Virus record (IMG/VR): IMGVR_UViG_3300021091_000232
Location: 1 to 33,679 of that record
DNA: 33,679 nt
Source: a virus
Reading direction: 5' to 3' (one strand)
Positions 8,201 through 17,159 of this stretch are shown here, one piece after another (position 1 is the stretch's first letter; each line of letters starts with the position of its first letter). The position numbers and the translations under genes were made by a program. The notes beneath the pieces are model-generated. The model saw nothing but the letters and a program-made list of their open reading frames with translations, was not told the origin of the DNA and ran no database searches.

Positions 8201-11200
8201 AGGTGGCACTAACAGAAGCAATTATTTAAGAAGAAAATATATTAGCTTAGGATCGACAGGTAGTGGATATCATACATTTAATTATCCAGAAATATCAATA
8301 GATATTAAATATTCTCCCGTTGGATTAGGTACTACACAATATTCAAATTCAATTTCAGTATCTCCAATAGTAAGAGGAAAAATTGTAGGTGTATATGTCT
8401 ATGAACAAGGATCTGATTATGGATCATCAATTTTAAACTATCATAAAAAACCATCTATCTTAGTGAAAACTGGTAAAAATGCTCAACTATATCCAACTAT
8501 CATTAATGGTAGAATAACCAGTGTTTCTGTTTTATATTCTGGAACCGAATATTATTCAACTCCAGATATTGTTGTTTCTGGTAGTGGTATAGGCGCTATT
8601 CTTCAACCAGTTATTGTTAATAATAAGATATCCAGAATAATTATAGTCAATGGTGGATCGGGTTATTCCACTACAGACACACTTATTACCGCAGTTCCAA
8701 CTGGTAAAAATATTATTTTTGACCCTCAAGTAAGATCTTTAGATATTAATAATAATTTTCTTTATAATGATGTTAATAGTACAACTATAGAGTCTAATGA
8801 AATTATTAAATCTTCAAATAATAATTTACAATACTTTATTTCTGGACACTCTGTATTAACTACAAGTATTTTTAAAGATGATGGAATAGACCATTCTCCA
8901 ATTATTGGATGGGCATATGATGGAAATCCAATTTATGGTTCTTACGGTTATCCAGATCCAAAAAATAAAAATTCAAAACCAATCAAAAGATTAACCTCTG
9001 GTTATACATCAAATACAAATAATATTTTAAATCGACCATCTGAATTCTCTAACGGATTTTTTATTCAAGACTATAAATTTACAAATTCTGGAGATTTGGA
9101 TGAATATAATGGAAGATTTTGTGTTACTCCAGAATTTCCTAATGGGGTATATGCATACTTTGCAACATCTATAATTGATAGTGAAAATAATATTGTTGGT
9201 AGTTTTCCATACTTCATTGGTGATAGATATAGATCAAAATTTGTTAATGAGAATAAAACTTTAAATCAATCATTTGATTTTAACAATTCAAATTTAATTC
9301 GTAATACTTTCCCATATAAAGTTAATAGTAAATATGCTGATAATGATTTTATCATTGAATCTAATGAAATTATCAATCAAAGTGTAAATGTAGAATCCAT
9401 CGTATCTGGATCAATTGATAATTTTGAAATTATTGATTCAGGAGATGATTATAAGGTAGGTGATTTATTACAATTTGATGAAACCAATACTGATGGTGGC
9501 GGATTAATTTCTCAAGTTGAACTTATTAATGGAAAGGAAATATTAAACTTACAAACTTCTATTGAATCTTATTATAATGCCACTTTTACCTGGAATAGTA
9601 AAGATAAAATTAAAGTAAAAATAAATCCAAATCATAATCTTAAAAATTCTGATTATGTTAATATATCGGATTTTTCAACATCATTAAGTTTCTTAAATGG
9701 ATATCAACAGATTGGAGTTAGTTCTTACACATCAACTCTAATTAAAAATATTACGGCATCTGCTAATATAACTGACATATATGTTTCTAATATTCCTGAA
9801 AATATTTCAATTGGTAGTAGTATTGGAATAGGAACTGAAACTTTATCAGTTTTAAATATTTTTGATACTCAAAATATAGTTAGAGTTTCTAGGGAATTGC
9901 CTGGAATATCTCACACTTTGACTACAACAGTAAACTTTATTCCAGATACTTTTACGATCAATAAATCTACAGAATATTTTGAATCTAAATTTAATGATAA
10001 GATTTATTTTAATCCAAAATATTCCGTTGGAGTTGGAACAACTTCCGGAATTGGAGTTGCTGTTACATTTAATGTTGGCATTCAAACTAACAATATTATT
10101 TCTATTCCTACACAATCAATTTACCTACCAAACCATTCATTTAAAACAAATCAAGAAGTAATTTTTAAAAAATTATCATCTTCTTCACAAATTTCAGTAG
10201 CTAATACTTCTGGCAGTTCTTCGTTTAATTTACCTTTTAGTGGAGATAGTCAAACAGTTTACATTATTAAAAAATCGCCTGATTATGTAGGAATTGTAAC
10301 CCAAATTGGATTAACTACAACAACTGATGGTTTATTCTTTATATCTAATGGATCCGATGATTATCAATACTCTTTAGAATCTAATTTTATACAAGTAAAG
10401 GGAAATATTGAAAAAATTGATTCTTTAGTAACAATAACAACTTCTCATAACCTAACATCAGGAGACATTATAAATCTCTCTATCAAACCAAGTCTTTCTG
10501 TTGGAATCGGTACATCAACATCAATAAAAGTAAAAAGAGATTCTTTAACTAATTATATTTTAATAAATCCAATTGAATTTAATTCATCTGGAATTAATAC
10601 ATTAACAGATGAAATTACTTTACCTTCACATAATTTGAAAACAGGAAACAAAGTTAAGTATTCAGCAAATAATGTATCTTCTGGATTAACTACAGGATTT
10701 TATTATGTTTATAAAGTTGATAATAATAAAATTAAATTATGTGAAACCTATGTTGATTCTATTGACACAATTTCACCAAATATTGTAAATATTAGTAGTA
10801 TTGGCGGATCCTCTCAGATTATTTCTTTAGTTAATCCACCTTTAACAATATTCAATAATAATAACATTATTTTTGATTTATCAGATTCTTCTTTATCTGG
10901 ATATAATTTTAAAATATTTTATGATCAAAATTTCAAAGATGAATTTATTTCAACAGGTTTAACAACTACATTCTCAATAAGTAAGAATGGTATTATTGGA
11001 GTTTCTCCAAGTGCATCTTTGACAATTGATAATGGTGAAGGATTACCAAATCCATTATTCTATACTCTGGAGAAATCTGGACATATAATCGCATCAGACA
11101 AAGAAGTTAAAAATTATTCTCAAATTAATTTTGTGGATAGTTATTACAATAATTCTTATAAAATTTCTGGAGTTGGTGCCACTACATTTACAATATCATT

Positions 11201-14200
11201 AAAAAATTATCCAGAAAAAACTTCTTATAATCAATCCGAATGTGATATTTTAAAATACACAACATCATCAATCTCTGCTCTTGGTGGAGTTTTTAAAATC
11301 AGAACAATTTCTCCTGGTTATAATTTTAAAAAATTACCCACATTTAATGGTATAAATTCTGTTCTTGGAAGTGGTGCATATATTATTCCAAAATCTAATA
11401 GTATTGGTAAAGTTAATCAGATTAGAATTTTAAATGAGGGATTTGAATATTCTTCAGATAAAACTTTAAAACCAGAAGCTTTAATACCTAGTTTTATAAC
11501 AATTAAAAATTCAAAGACAATAGAATCAATTAGTATTATTGATGGTGGAAAAAATTATACTTATCGCCCAGATTTAATTATTGTCGATACAAATACTGGT
11601 AATAAAATTGATACTGGACTGTTGACTGCAAATGTTTCAGGATCAAGTATCAACTCAATTTCTATAGAGGTTCAACCAAATGGTCTTCCAGAATCTATAG
11701 TTACTGTAAGAGCAATTAATAATACCAATGGTGTAGGCATTCAATCTATACAAGCATCTTCTTCGGGAATTGTAACATGTTTTATTGTTACTCCTCTTTC
11801 TGGTTTTGAAATAGAACCTTTTGCACAATATGATAGAATATTTGTAGAGGGTGTACAAAAATCAAATCAAAATGATGATGGTGTCAATTCTGAAGATTAT
11901 GGATATCAATTTTTCACAATTACAGAATATAATAATGTTGCAAATCCAAGAAAACTAGAATTTAGTTTATCTGGACTAACTACAAATCCAGGAACACCAA
12001 AAATAATAGAAAATTTATATGGAACTATTGTAAATTATAATAACTATCCAAAATTTAATGTTACTCAGAAATTTTCTAACTTTATTATAGGAGAAATTTT
12101 AGAAGTAAATAGTGGAAATGGTTTTTCTCAATCAAATTTAAGAATTACAGAATCTAATAATAATTATATTAAAGTAACTGGGTCTGATGTTTTACAAAAA
12201 AATAATGTATTGAGAGGTATTGAATCGGGATCTTTAGCAACAGTTAATTCAATTAAAGAGTCTTCAGGACAATTTACAATTGACTATGCATCAATTCAAC
12301 GAATTGGATGGTTAGATGATACTGGCAAACTTGACGAAGATACTCAGGTTATTTCTGATAATAATTATTATCAGAATCTCTCATATTCAATTAAGAGTAA
12401 GCAAGAATGGAATGATATCATTAGTCCAATAAACAACATTGTCCATCCAATTGGACTTAAAAACTTTGCCGATACTGAAATTATTGAAAATGTAACCACA
12501 GGTGAGATTATTTCTACAGATCAAATAAAATTATTATATAATCTTAGTAGTCAAAATAGGGTAGATACAATTAATAACTATGATTTAGTTGTTGATGTTG
12601 ATACTTTTGGAGATTCATCAAAGTTTTTAAAATTTAGTAGGAAAATATTATCAGATTATTTTGAATGTAAAACTAATAGAGTTTTAGAAATAGATGATAT
12701 AAGTTCAGAATTTTCATCTTCAGATAAACCAATTGATACTTCAACAAAAATTGTAGATATTATTCCAGCAAACAAATATAACAGATATTTAGTTCAAGTT
12801 TCAAATAAAGACTACTCACAATCACAATTTACAGAAATTATAGTTTTAAATAATAATTCTGATATTTTTACTCTTGAAAAAGGATCAATTAGTACTGAAC
12901 TATCTCCAGAATTTGGTTATGAAACTAATATTATGGGAGATGTTTTTGGGTATATTGATGAATTAGGAAATTGTTATTTAAAATTTGATCCTAAGGATGG
13001 ATATGATACTACCTATAACATCAAGTATTTAAATACAAGATTTACAAACTATACATCGGGTATTGGAACTACCTCAATTGGATATGTTGATTTATTTGGA
13101 GTAACTTCAACAGTTTCTCCAGATTCAACTTCCAATTTAATACAAAAATCTACATCAAAATTAGAATCAATACATTCAGGCATCCATTTAATTAACAATG
13201 TAACAAATGAAATGAGTTATGTTGAAATTTTTGTAGATCATGATGGAACAAATACAAATCTTTCTGAATTTTATTTTGATACTAAAGATGGTTTGAGTTC
13301 TAATTTTATTGGATCATTTGGAGCATCTATAAGTAGTGGAATTCTATCATTACAATATACAAATACCTCTAGTAATAGTATAACTTTAAGAACTAGAAAT
13401 GTTGGATTTGGTACAACAGCAATTGGGGCAGGTACTTATAGATTTAAACAAACTGGCCAGGTTGACGGATATGAAAGCACCGTTAAATATGACTCATTAT
13501 ATTCAAATGTTTCAACAGCATCAACTATCATAGGATTTGATACGAATGATTTTACTTCTATAAAGTCTACGATAAAAGTTAGTATCGGACAAACGAGTGC
13601 ATTGCATCAAGTAATGTTGATTTCAGATTCATCAAATGTATATACAACTCAATATCCATTTTTATCAATCGGAAGTACAAGTGGTATTGGAACTTTTGGT
13701 GGAGAAATGTCTGGTTCTATAGTTTCACTAGTATTTTATCCAGATCCTTCAATTTCAGGTGATATTGAAATTTTAAGTTTTAATGAAAGTTTTTATAGGG
13801 AAAATGATGAAGTAAATATTCCACCAAGTTTGAACTATAGTAATGTTACTGAATCAGTTGGAGTCGCTAAGTATTTTGCAATCAATGATCAAGACATTAA
13901 TAAACTTGACTTTGAACTGAAATATCAAGGCATACCAATTTTTATGAAAACATTTAATCCATCGGATTCTTCTATTTTAGATCAATCTACAGGTAAATTT
14001 ACGATAGTAAATCACTTCTTTAGCACTGGTGAAGAATTAATTTATCGACCAAAATCAACTTTTGTTGGAGTTGCGGCAAGTTCGGTTGGAATTGGATCAA
14101 CACTTAATCATGTTGGAGTTGTCACTGATATTCTGCCTCAAACTGTATATGCAATTAAAGTTTCGAATGATGTATTTAAATTAGCAACAAGAAAAGAATA

Positions 14201-17114
14201 TGCAAATAATGGTATTGCTGTTACATTTACATCTATTGGATCTGGAAATGCTCACGAATTGGAGATGGTAAAGAAAAATGAAAAATCTCTTATTTCGATT
14301 GATAATGTCATTCAATCTCCAATTGCATACTCACTACTAGATTATACCGTTAATAATGGTGGAACAATAGGAACTTCCTCTACAATTTTTGGATTAAGTG
14401 GAATTTCATCCATTCAATTGGGAGATATTTTAAAAATTGATAATGAATATATGAAAGTTGAAAATGTTGGTTTGGGTACGACATACTCTGGACCAATATC
14501 CTTTGCCGGAACATTTCCATTAGTAAGTGTTAGAAGAGGATTTGTTGGATCTTCAGCGACTTCACATTCAGATTCAACTTCTGTATCTGTTTATAGAGGT
14601 TCATTTAATATTACTAACAGTCGCATTTATTTTACAGAGCCGCCCGAAGGAAGTTTAGAAGATCAGTTGTTTATAGATTATGATAATCTTGCGGAAGCTA
14701 GATCATATTTTAATGGAAGAGTATTTTTAAGAAAAGATTATACTTCTAATCAAGTTTATGATAATCTTTCAGAAAAATTTACAGGTATAGGACAAACTTA
14801 TACACTAACAGTTGGTGGAGCTAATACTGTTGGATTAGGAACTAGTGGTGGAAATGGTATTGTTCTTATTAATGGAATATATCAAACGCCAACTACAGAA
14901 AATAATACTAATAATAATTTTAGAATAATTGAAAATTCATCTATTGGAATTAGTAGCGTAATTTTCTCAGGAATTACATCTTCAAATGGATCTATTATTA
15001 TTTCAGAATCAGATGTAAACCTGAATCAACTACCCAGAGGTGGAATTATTGTTTCTCTTGGATCAACTCCAGGTCTTGGTTATGCACCCCTCATAGGCGC
15101 TGCAATAACGGCAATAATTGGTGCAGGTGGATCTATTACTTCCATTGGAATTGGAACATCTGGCAGTTGGGGGTCTGGTTATAGAAGTCCAGTTTCGATA
15201 GCAGTGACTGAAAGTGGTCATACAGGACTAGGAGCAACAATTAATGCCGTTGTAGGTGCTGGTGGAACACTTTCATTCGTTATTGTTGGTGGTGGTACAA
15301 ATTATACAAATCCAACTATCAATATATCTTCACCAAGTTATAGTAATCTTTCTATGATTGGTGTTTCTAGATTAAGCACTGGAGCAACAACTGAATGTGG
15401 TATTGGTTTACTTTTAAATGTAGATGTTGGGGCAAGTTCAACAACAGGAATAGGTTCAACTTTATTTGAAGTTACTGGTTTTGACATTGTAAGAAATGGT
15501 TATGGATTTAAAAAAGGTGATGTAATTAAACCAGTAGGTCTTGTTACAGCATACGGTCTTACACAACCAATTACCGAATTTGAATTAACAATCCTTGATA
15601 CTTTTACAGATTCTTTTTCGGCTTGGCAATTTGGAGAATTAGATTATATTGATTCTATTAAAAACTTACAAAATGGAGTAAGAAAAAGATTTCCTCTTTA
15701 TTACAATTCTCAATTGTTAAGTTTTGAAAGAAGTTCTAGTGATGAAGATTCTCGAGCAATAGATTTTAATTCATTGCTTGTAATATTTGTAAATGGAATT
15801 CTACAACAACCAGTTGCTACATATCAATTTGATGGTGGAGCATCATTTGCATTTACTGAAGCACCTAAGAGTGAAGATAATGTGTCAATTTATTTCTATA
15901 AAGGTAGTCCTTCTGATAGTCAATATAAAGATGATGTATATGAAACTATTAAATCTGGAGATGATGTCCAAGTTTTTAGTAATAATAATTCTTTGACAAA
16001 TACAATAACACAATCTTCAAGAACAGTAACTAATATTATTTCATCCAAGGTACTTGAAACTAATCTTTATAATTTACAAGGTGTTGATGATACTAATTTT
16101 AAACCAGTTAGTTGGACAAAACAAAAAGTTGATAAAATTATTAATGGATATTTAGTTTCTAAAGCAAGAGAATCTTTAGAACCTCAAATTTATCCAACAT
16201 CCAAAATTATCAAAAATGTAAGTCAAAATGATAGTCAAATATTTGTAGATGATATATCTTTGTTTAATTATGAAGCAGAACCTTCAGTTGATTTTGACGC
16301 ATTAATTGTTTCTGGGTTACAAGATCCAATATCAGGTGTTGTTACTGCTGTGGTTTCTAGTGCTGGAACAATTCAATCTTTAGTTATTAGTAATGTTGGT
16401 AGTGGATATACAGGATCTTCAATTGAAGTAAATATTGCATCACCATTACCTACAATTGTAGCATTTGGAACTACTTTATCAGTTACTCCTGGAACTAGAG
16501 CGACTGCTTCTATTTCCATTATAAATGGATCACTTTCAACAGTATCAATTATAAATGCAGGATCTGGTTATACTACATCAAATCTGCCACAAGTAATCAT
16601 TCCACTTCCAGATCCAATTTATGAAAATATTACTAAAATTACTAATATTAGTGGAACCTCAGGAAATGTTATAGGAATAGGCACTACTGTAGGAATTGGG
16701 ACAGATCTTGCTCTTAATTTTACTTTGTCTTCGATGAATAATATTGAAGTAGGAAATCCAATTTATATTTTTAATACTAAAGTTGGTAATGGTGTAACAT
16801 CAATTATAAATGATAATTCTAGTATTGTTGGTGTAGGAACCACTTTCTTAGATAATGTGTATTATATTAGTGGAAAAAATGTTTCTGCAGGAATTATTAC
16901 TTGTAATGTTCATTCTCAAACATCAATTGTTGGAATTGCCACAACTGGGTCTAATATTGGTAAATTTTCATGGGGTAAATTATCAGGATTTACTAGGTCT
17001 TCATCTCCGATATCGATAGGTATTTCTGGATTTACAATTAATTCTGGTTTATCAACATTCCCAACAATTCAAAGAAGGGGATTTGGATTAAAGGGTATTG
17101 GTCCTATTAGTTAA
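5211..17114 (+). CDS. Giant modular baseplate/tail structural protein, 3,967 aa (position of T4 gp7)
   Basis: One uninterrupted ORF of 11.9 kb. The N-terminus (FESRIKVQQIINNQLPEFI) leads to a conserved core, LYRSKGTDESFKILFNVLFGE, from residue 200, typical of large phage baseplate proteins. An IDNEIITYTG module (103-112) lies inside this region. The rest is largely a chain of beta-type repeats. GGxGY-type motifs occur at residues 735, 926, 1067, 1111, 1148, 1411, 2112, 3730 and 3784. Several HNLxxGxxVxY modules also occur. A YHYH-type domain spans about 1224-1320. The C-terminus ends in RRGFGLKGIGPIS, a cyanophage-style ending. A GAGG ribosome-binding site 7 bases upstream supports the start. 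Its place between genes 6 and 8 matches gp7 (1,032 aa in T4), but homology to gp7 is inferred from order, not shown by sequence. Confidence 0.85.
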   Translation: MIQMGFESRIKVQQIINNQLPEFILDESPKAAEFLKQYYISQEYQGGTVDIAENLDQYLKLDNLTPEVVVGFTTLSSAISSSATTIQVSSTKGFPPTYGLLKIDNEIITYTGLTTNTFTGCIRGFSGITNYHKDLSSEELVFSDTDQASHTSSSKVQNLSVLFLQEFYKKLKITLTPELENKDFVSNLNVGNFIKEVRTLYRSKGTDESFKILFNVLFGETPKVIDLERFLSKPSSASYSRRAVIVADAISGDLSKLKGQTIFKNTDTNTSASVSEVEVIRRKGKTYYKIFLFIGYDDSFSTITGQFNITGSTKNLEYVDINSTNIIVDSTIGFPKSGKVYCGENVIKYTDKSINEFFGCSGITSGISTASTIYSDETYYGYENGDLSKKVIFRITGVLSGYNSSTNDSSISVGENIKIKNIGEIIKNPEIDKTYKEIFANSWIYNTSSRYQVSKVISTTQLLLADNVDKSSLKVGDDIDILIRDTQIIVRSNLKINEISGNEITILVPPPPDSIDLSSLTDNYDIRRKIKKSVSSSVPLEFNSTFADIQNVYNENDEYLYVTSNSLPSYQITKSIFSYNASNVSDQNSTTGLYSKIVFSSKISFITGSEVYYKPSGSPISGLSEGVYYVEVFSGNLEIRLYASRSVIGTENYISFGSLSSGIHNFTLNSQKERILSPQKLLRKFPLEVNIGDGESDLTTPGTVGQLINGVEIISYKSNDKVYYGPLESVDVLNGGDGYDVINPPLLSVSTGNALLQPIVSGSVEKIYVTPQDFDLDVVVSVAITGGNGFGAVFEPVIEKRRREIEFDARQTSIGGGVDVTYETITFLTDHNLVDGQPIVYRPGNNPLLGIGTFNGLNENTGNTLKSESTYYTKFISNNTIQLYQSLSDYRSGINTVGFTTAGNSGIQKFATEPKNTLSQIKILNGGSNYTNRKLRVTSSGISTETDIVSFTNHGFTDGDLVTYFSSGSTISGLSTSNQYYILKTDNDKFRLSDAGVGGTNRSNYLRRKYISLGSTGSGYHTFNYPEISIDIKYSPVGLGTTQYSNSISVSPIVRGKIVGVYVYEQGSDYGSSILNYHKKPSILVKTGKNAQLYPTIINGRITSVSVLYSGTEYYSTPDIVVSGSGIGAILQPVIVNNKISRIIIVNGGSGYSTTDTLITAVPTGKNIIFDPQVRSLDINNNFLYNDVNSTTIESNEIIKSSNNNLQYFISGHSVLTTSIFKDDGIDHSPIIGWAYDGNPIYGSYGYPDPKNKNSKPIKRLTSGYTSNTNNILNRPSEFSNGFFIQDYKFTNSGDLDEYNGRFCVTPEFPNGVYAYFATSIIDSENNIVGSFPYFIGDRYRSKFVNENKTLNQSFDFNNSNLIRNTFPYKVNSKYADNDFIIESNEIINQSVNVESIVSGSIDNFEIIDSGDDYKVGDLLQFDETNTDGGGLISQVELINGKEILNLQTSIESYYNATFTWNSKDKIKVKINPNHNLKNSDYVNISDFSTSLSFLNGYQQIGVSSYTSTLIKNITASANITDIYVSNIPENISIGSSIGIGTETLSVLNIFDTQNIVRVSRELPGISHTLTTTVNFIPDTFTINKSTEYFESKFNDKIYFNPKYSVGVGTTSGIGVAVTFNVGIQTNNIISIPTQSIYLPNHSFKTNQEVIFKKLSSSSQISVANTSGSSSFNLPFSGDSQTVYIIKKSPDYVGIVTQIGLTTTTDGLFFISNGSDDYQYSLESNFIQVKGNIEKIDSLVTITTSHNLTSGDIINLSIKPSLSVGIGTSTSIKVKRDSLTNYILINPIEFNSSGINTLTDEITLPSHNLKTGNKVKYSANNVSSGLTTGFYYVYKVDNNKIKLCETYVDSIDTISPNIVNISSIGGSSQIISLVNPPLTIFNNNNIIFDLSDSSLSGYNFKIFYDQNFKDEFISTGLTTTFSISKNGIIGVSPSASLTIDNGEGLPNPLFYTLEKSGHIIASDKEVKNYSQINFVDSYYNNSYKISGVGATTFTISLKNYPEKTSYNQSECDILKYTTSSISALGGVFKIRTISPGYNFKKLPTFNGINSVLGSGAYIIPKSNSIGKVNQIRILNEGFEYSSDKTLKPEALIPSFITIKNSKTIESISIIDGGKNYTYRPDLIIVDTNTGNKIDTGLLTANVSGSSINSISIEVQPNGLPESIVTVRAINNTNGVGIQSIQASSSGIVTCFIVTPLSGFEIEPFAQYDRIFVEGVQKSNQNDDGVNSEDYGYQFFTITEYNNVANPRKLEFSLSGLTTNPGTPKIIENLYGTIVNYNNYPKFNVTQKFSNFIIGEILEVNSGNGFSQSNLRITESNNNYIKVTGSDVLQKNNVLRGIESGSLATVNSIKESSGQFTIDYASIQRIGWLDDTGKLDEDTQVISDNNYYQNLSYSIKSKQEWNDIISPINNIVHPIGLKNFADTEIIENVTTGEIISTDQIKLLYNLSSQNRVDTINNYDLVVDVDTFGDSSKFLKFSRKILSDYFECKTNRVLEIDDISSEFSSSDKPIDTSTKIVDIIPANKYNRYLVQVSNKDYSQSQFTEIIVLNNNSDIFTLEKGSISTELSPEFGYETNIMGDVFGYIDELGNCYLKFDPKDGYDTTYNIKYLNTRFTNYTSGIGTTSIGYVDLFGVTSTVSPDSTSNLIQKSTSKLESIHSGIHLINNVTNEMSYVEIFVDHDGTNTNLSEFYFDTKDGLSSNFIGSFGASISSGILSLQYTNTSSNSITLRTRNVGFGTTAIGAGTYRFKQTGQVDGYESTVKYDSLYSNVSTASTIIGFDTNDFTSIKSTIKVSIGQTSALHQVMLISDSSNVYTTQYPFLSIGSTSGIGTFGGEMSGSIVSLVFYPDPSISGDIEILSFNESFYRENDEVNIPPSLNYSNVTESVGVAKYFAINDQDINKLDFELKYQGIPIFMKTFNPSDSSILDQSTGKFTIVNHFFSTGEELIYRPKSTFVGVAASSVGIGSTLNHVGVVTDILPQTVYAIKVSNDVFKLATRKEYANNGIAVTFTSIGSGNAHELEMVKKNEKSLISIDNVIQSPIAYSLLDYTVNNGGTIGTSSTIFGLSGISSIQLGDILKIDNEYMKVENVGLGTTYSGPISFAGTFPLVSVRRGFVGSSATSHSDSTSVSVYRGSFNITNSRIYFTEPPEGSLEDQLFIDYDNLAEARSYFNGRVFLRKDYTSNQVYDNLSEKFTGIGQTYTLTVGGANTVGLGTSGGNGIVLINGIYQTPTTENNTNNNFRIIENSSIGISSVIFSGITSSNGSIIISESDVNLNQLPRGGIIVSLGSTPGLGYAPLIGAAITAIIGAGGSITSIGIGTSGSWGSGYRSPVSIAVTESGHTGLGATINAVVGAGGTLSFVIVGGGTNYTNPTINISSPSYSNLSMIGVSRLSTGATTECGIGLLLNVDVGASSTTGIGSTLFEVTGFDIVRNGYGFKKGDVIKPVGLVTAYGLTQPITEFELTILDTFTDSFSAWQFGELDYIDSIKNLQNGVRKRFPLYYNSQLLSFERSSSDEDSRAIDFNSLLVIFVNGILQQPVATYQFDGGASFAFTEAPKSEDNVSIYFYKGSPSDSQYKDDVYETIKSGDDVQVFSNNNSLTNTITQSSRTVTNIISSKVLETNLYNLQGVDDTNFKPVSWTKQKVDKIINGYLVSKARESLEPQIYPTSKIIKNVSQNDSQIFVDDISLFNYEAEPSVDFDALIVSGLQDPISGVVTAVVSSAGTIQSLVISNVGSGYTGSSIEVNIASPLPTIVAFGTTLSVTPGTRATASISIINGSLSTVSIINAGSGYTTSNLPQVIIPLPDPIYENITKITNISGTSGNVIGIGTTVGIGTDLALNFTLSSMNNIEVGNPIYIFNTKVGNGVTSIINDNSSIVGVGTTFLDNVYYISGKNVSAGIITCNVHSQTSIVGIATTGSNIGKFSWGKLSGFTRSSSPISIGISGFTINSGLSTFPTIQRRGFGLKGIGPIS
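6990..8280 (+). repeat. Coding repeat cluster: HxxxxG/YYV beta modules in the giant protein
   Basis: Three degenerate protein repeats lie in tandem here. Each runs from a strand and loop (such as FTNHGFTDGDLVTY or LTDHNLVDGQPIVY) through a GLS-type turn and a YYxxK or YYV strand to an IQLY or FRLS strand. Further copies of this module are seen near 10110-10780 and 14000-14270. Copies are similar at protein level but not identical in DNA. Confidence 0.6.
8880..9170 (+). other. YHYH-type domain inside the giant protein
   Basis: Residues 1224-1249 contain DHSPIIGWAYDGNPIYG and 1295-1320 contain NGRFCVTPEFPNGVYAYFAT. These two blocks, in this order, are the hallmark of the YHYH domain family, where a secreted-type domain ends in a Tyr-His-Tyr-His motif. 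Here that motif reads YAYF, so the name-giving histidine positions are lost. The domain has no known catalytic role. It probably acts as a structural or binding module on the particle. Confidence 0.6.
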
Positions 17115-17132
17115 AAAGACCTTTTTATATGA

Positions 17133-17140
17133 TATAAATA
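17133..17140 (+). promoter_or_regulatory. T4-type late promoter before gene 8
   Basis: TATAAATA is an exact match to the T4 late-promoter consensus. It sits in the only sizeable gap (45 bases) of the baseplate block, 19 bases before the gp8 ATG. T4 late promoters have a single -10-like box, read by RNA polymerase carrying gp55. The position implies that gene 8 and the genes after it can be transcribed independently of the giant gene. Confidence 0.75.
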
Positions 17141-17159
17141 CAGAAAAAACAATATTCAT

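Noticed and set aside
15793-15996. 67-residue plus-strand ORF inside the giant gene, and similar internal ORFs near 9979, 24934 and 29085
   Set aside because: They lie wholly within real genes in a second frame, with Leu/Ile/Lys-rich sequence and no ribosome-binding site.
5211-17114. CRISPR array or DNA-level satellite as the cause of the repeats
   Set aside because: Repeats are protein-level and degenerate, without constant DNA units or unique spacers, and keep one open frame.
17112-17127. TAAAAA-GACC-TTTTTA hairpin after the giant gene as a terminator
   Set aside because: The stem is only A-T pairs, with no T-run after it. It is too weak to call in AT-rich DNA.
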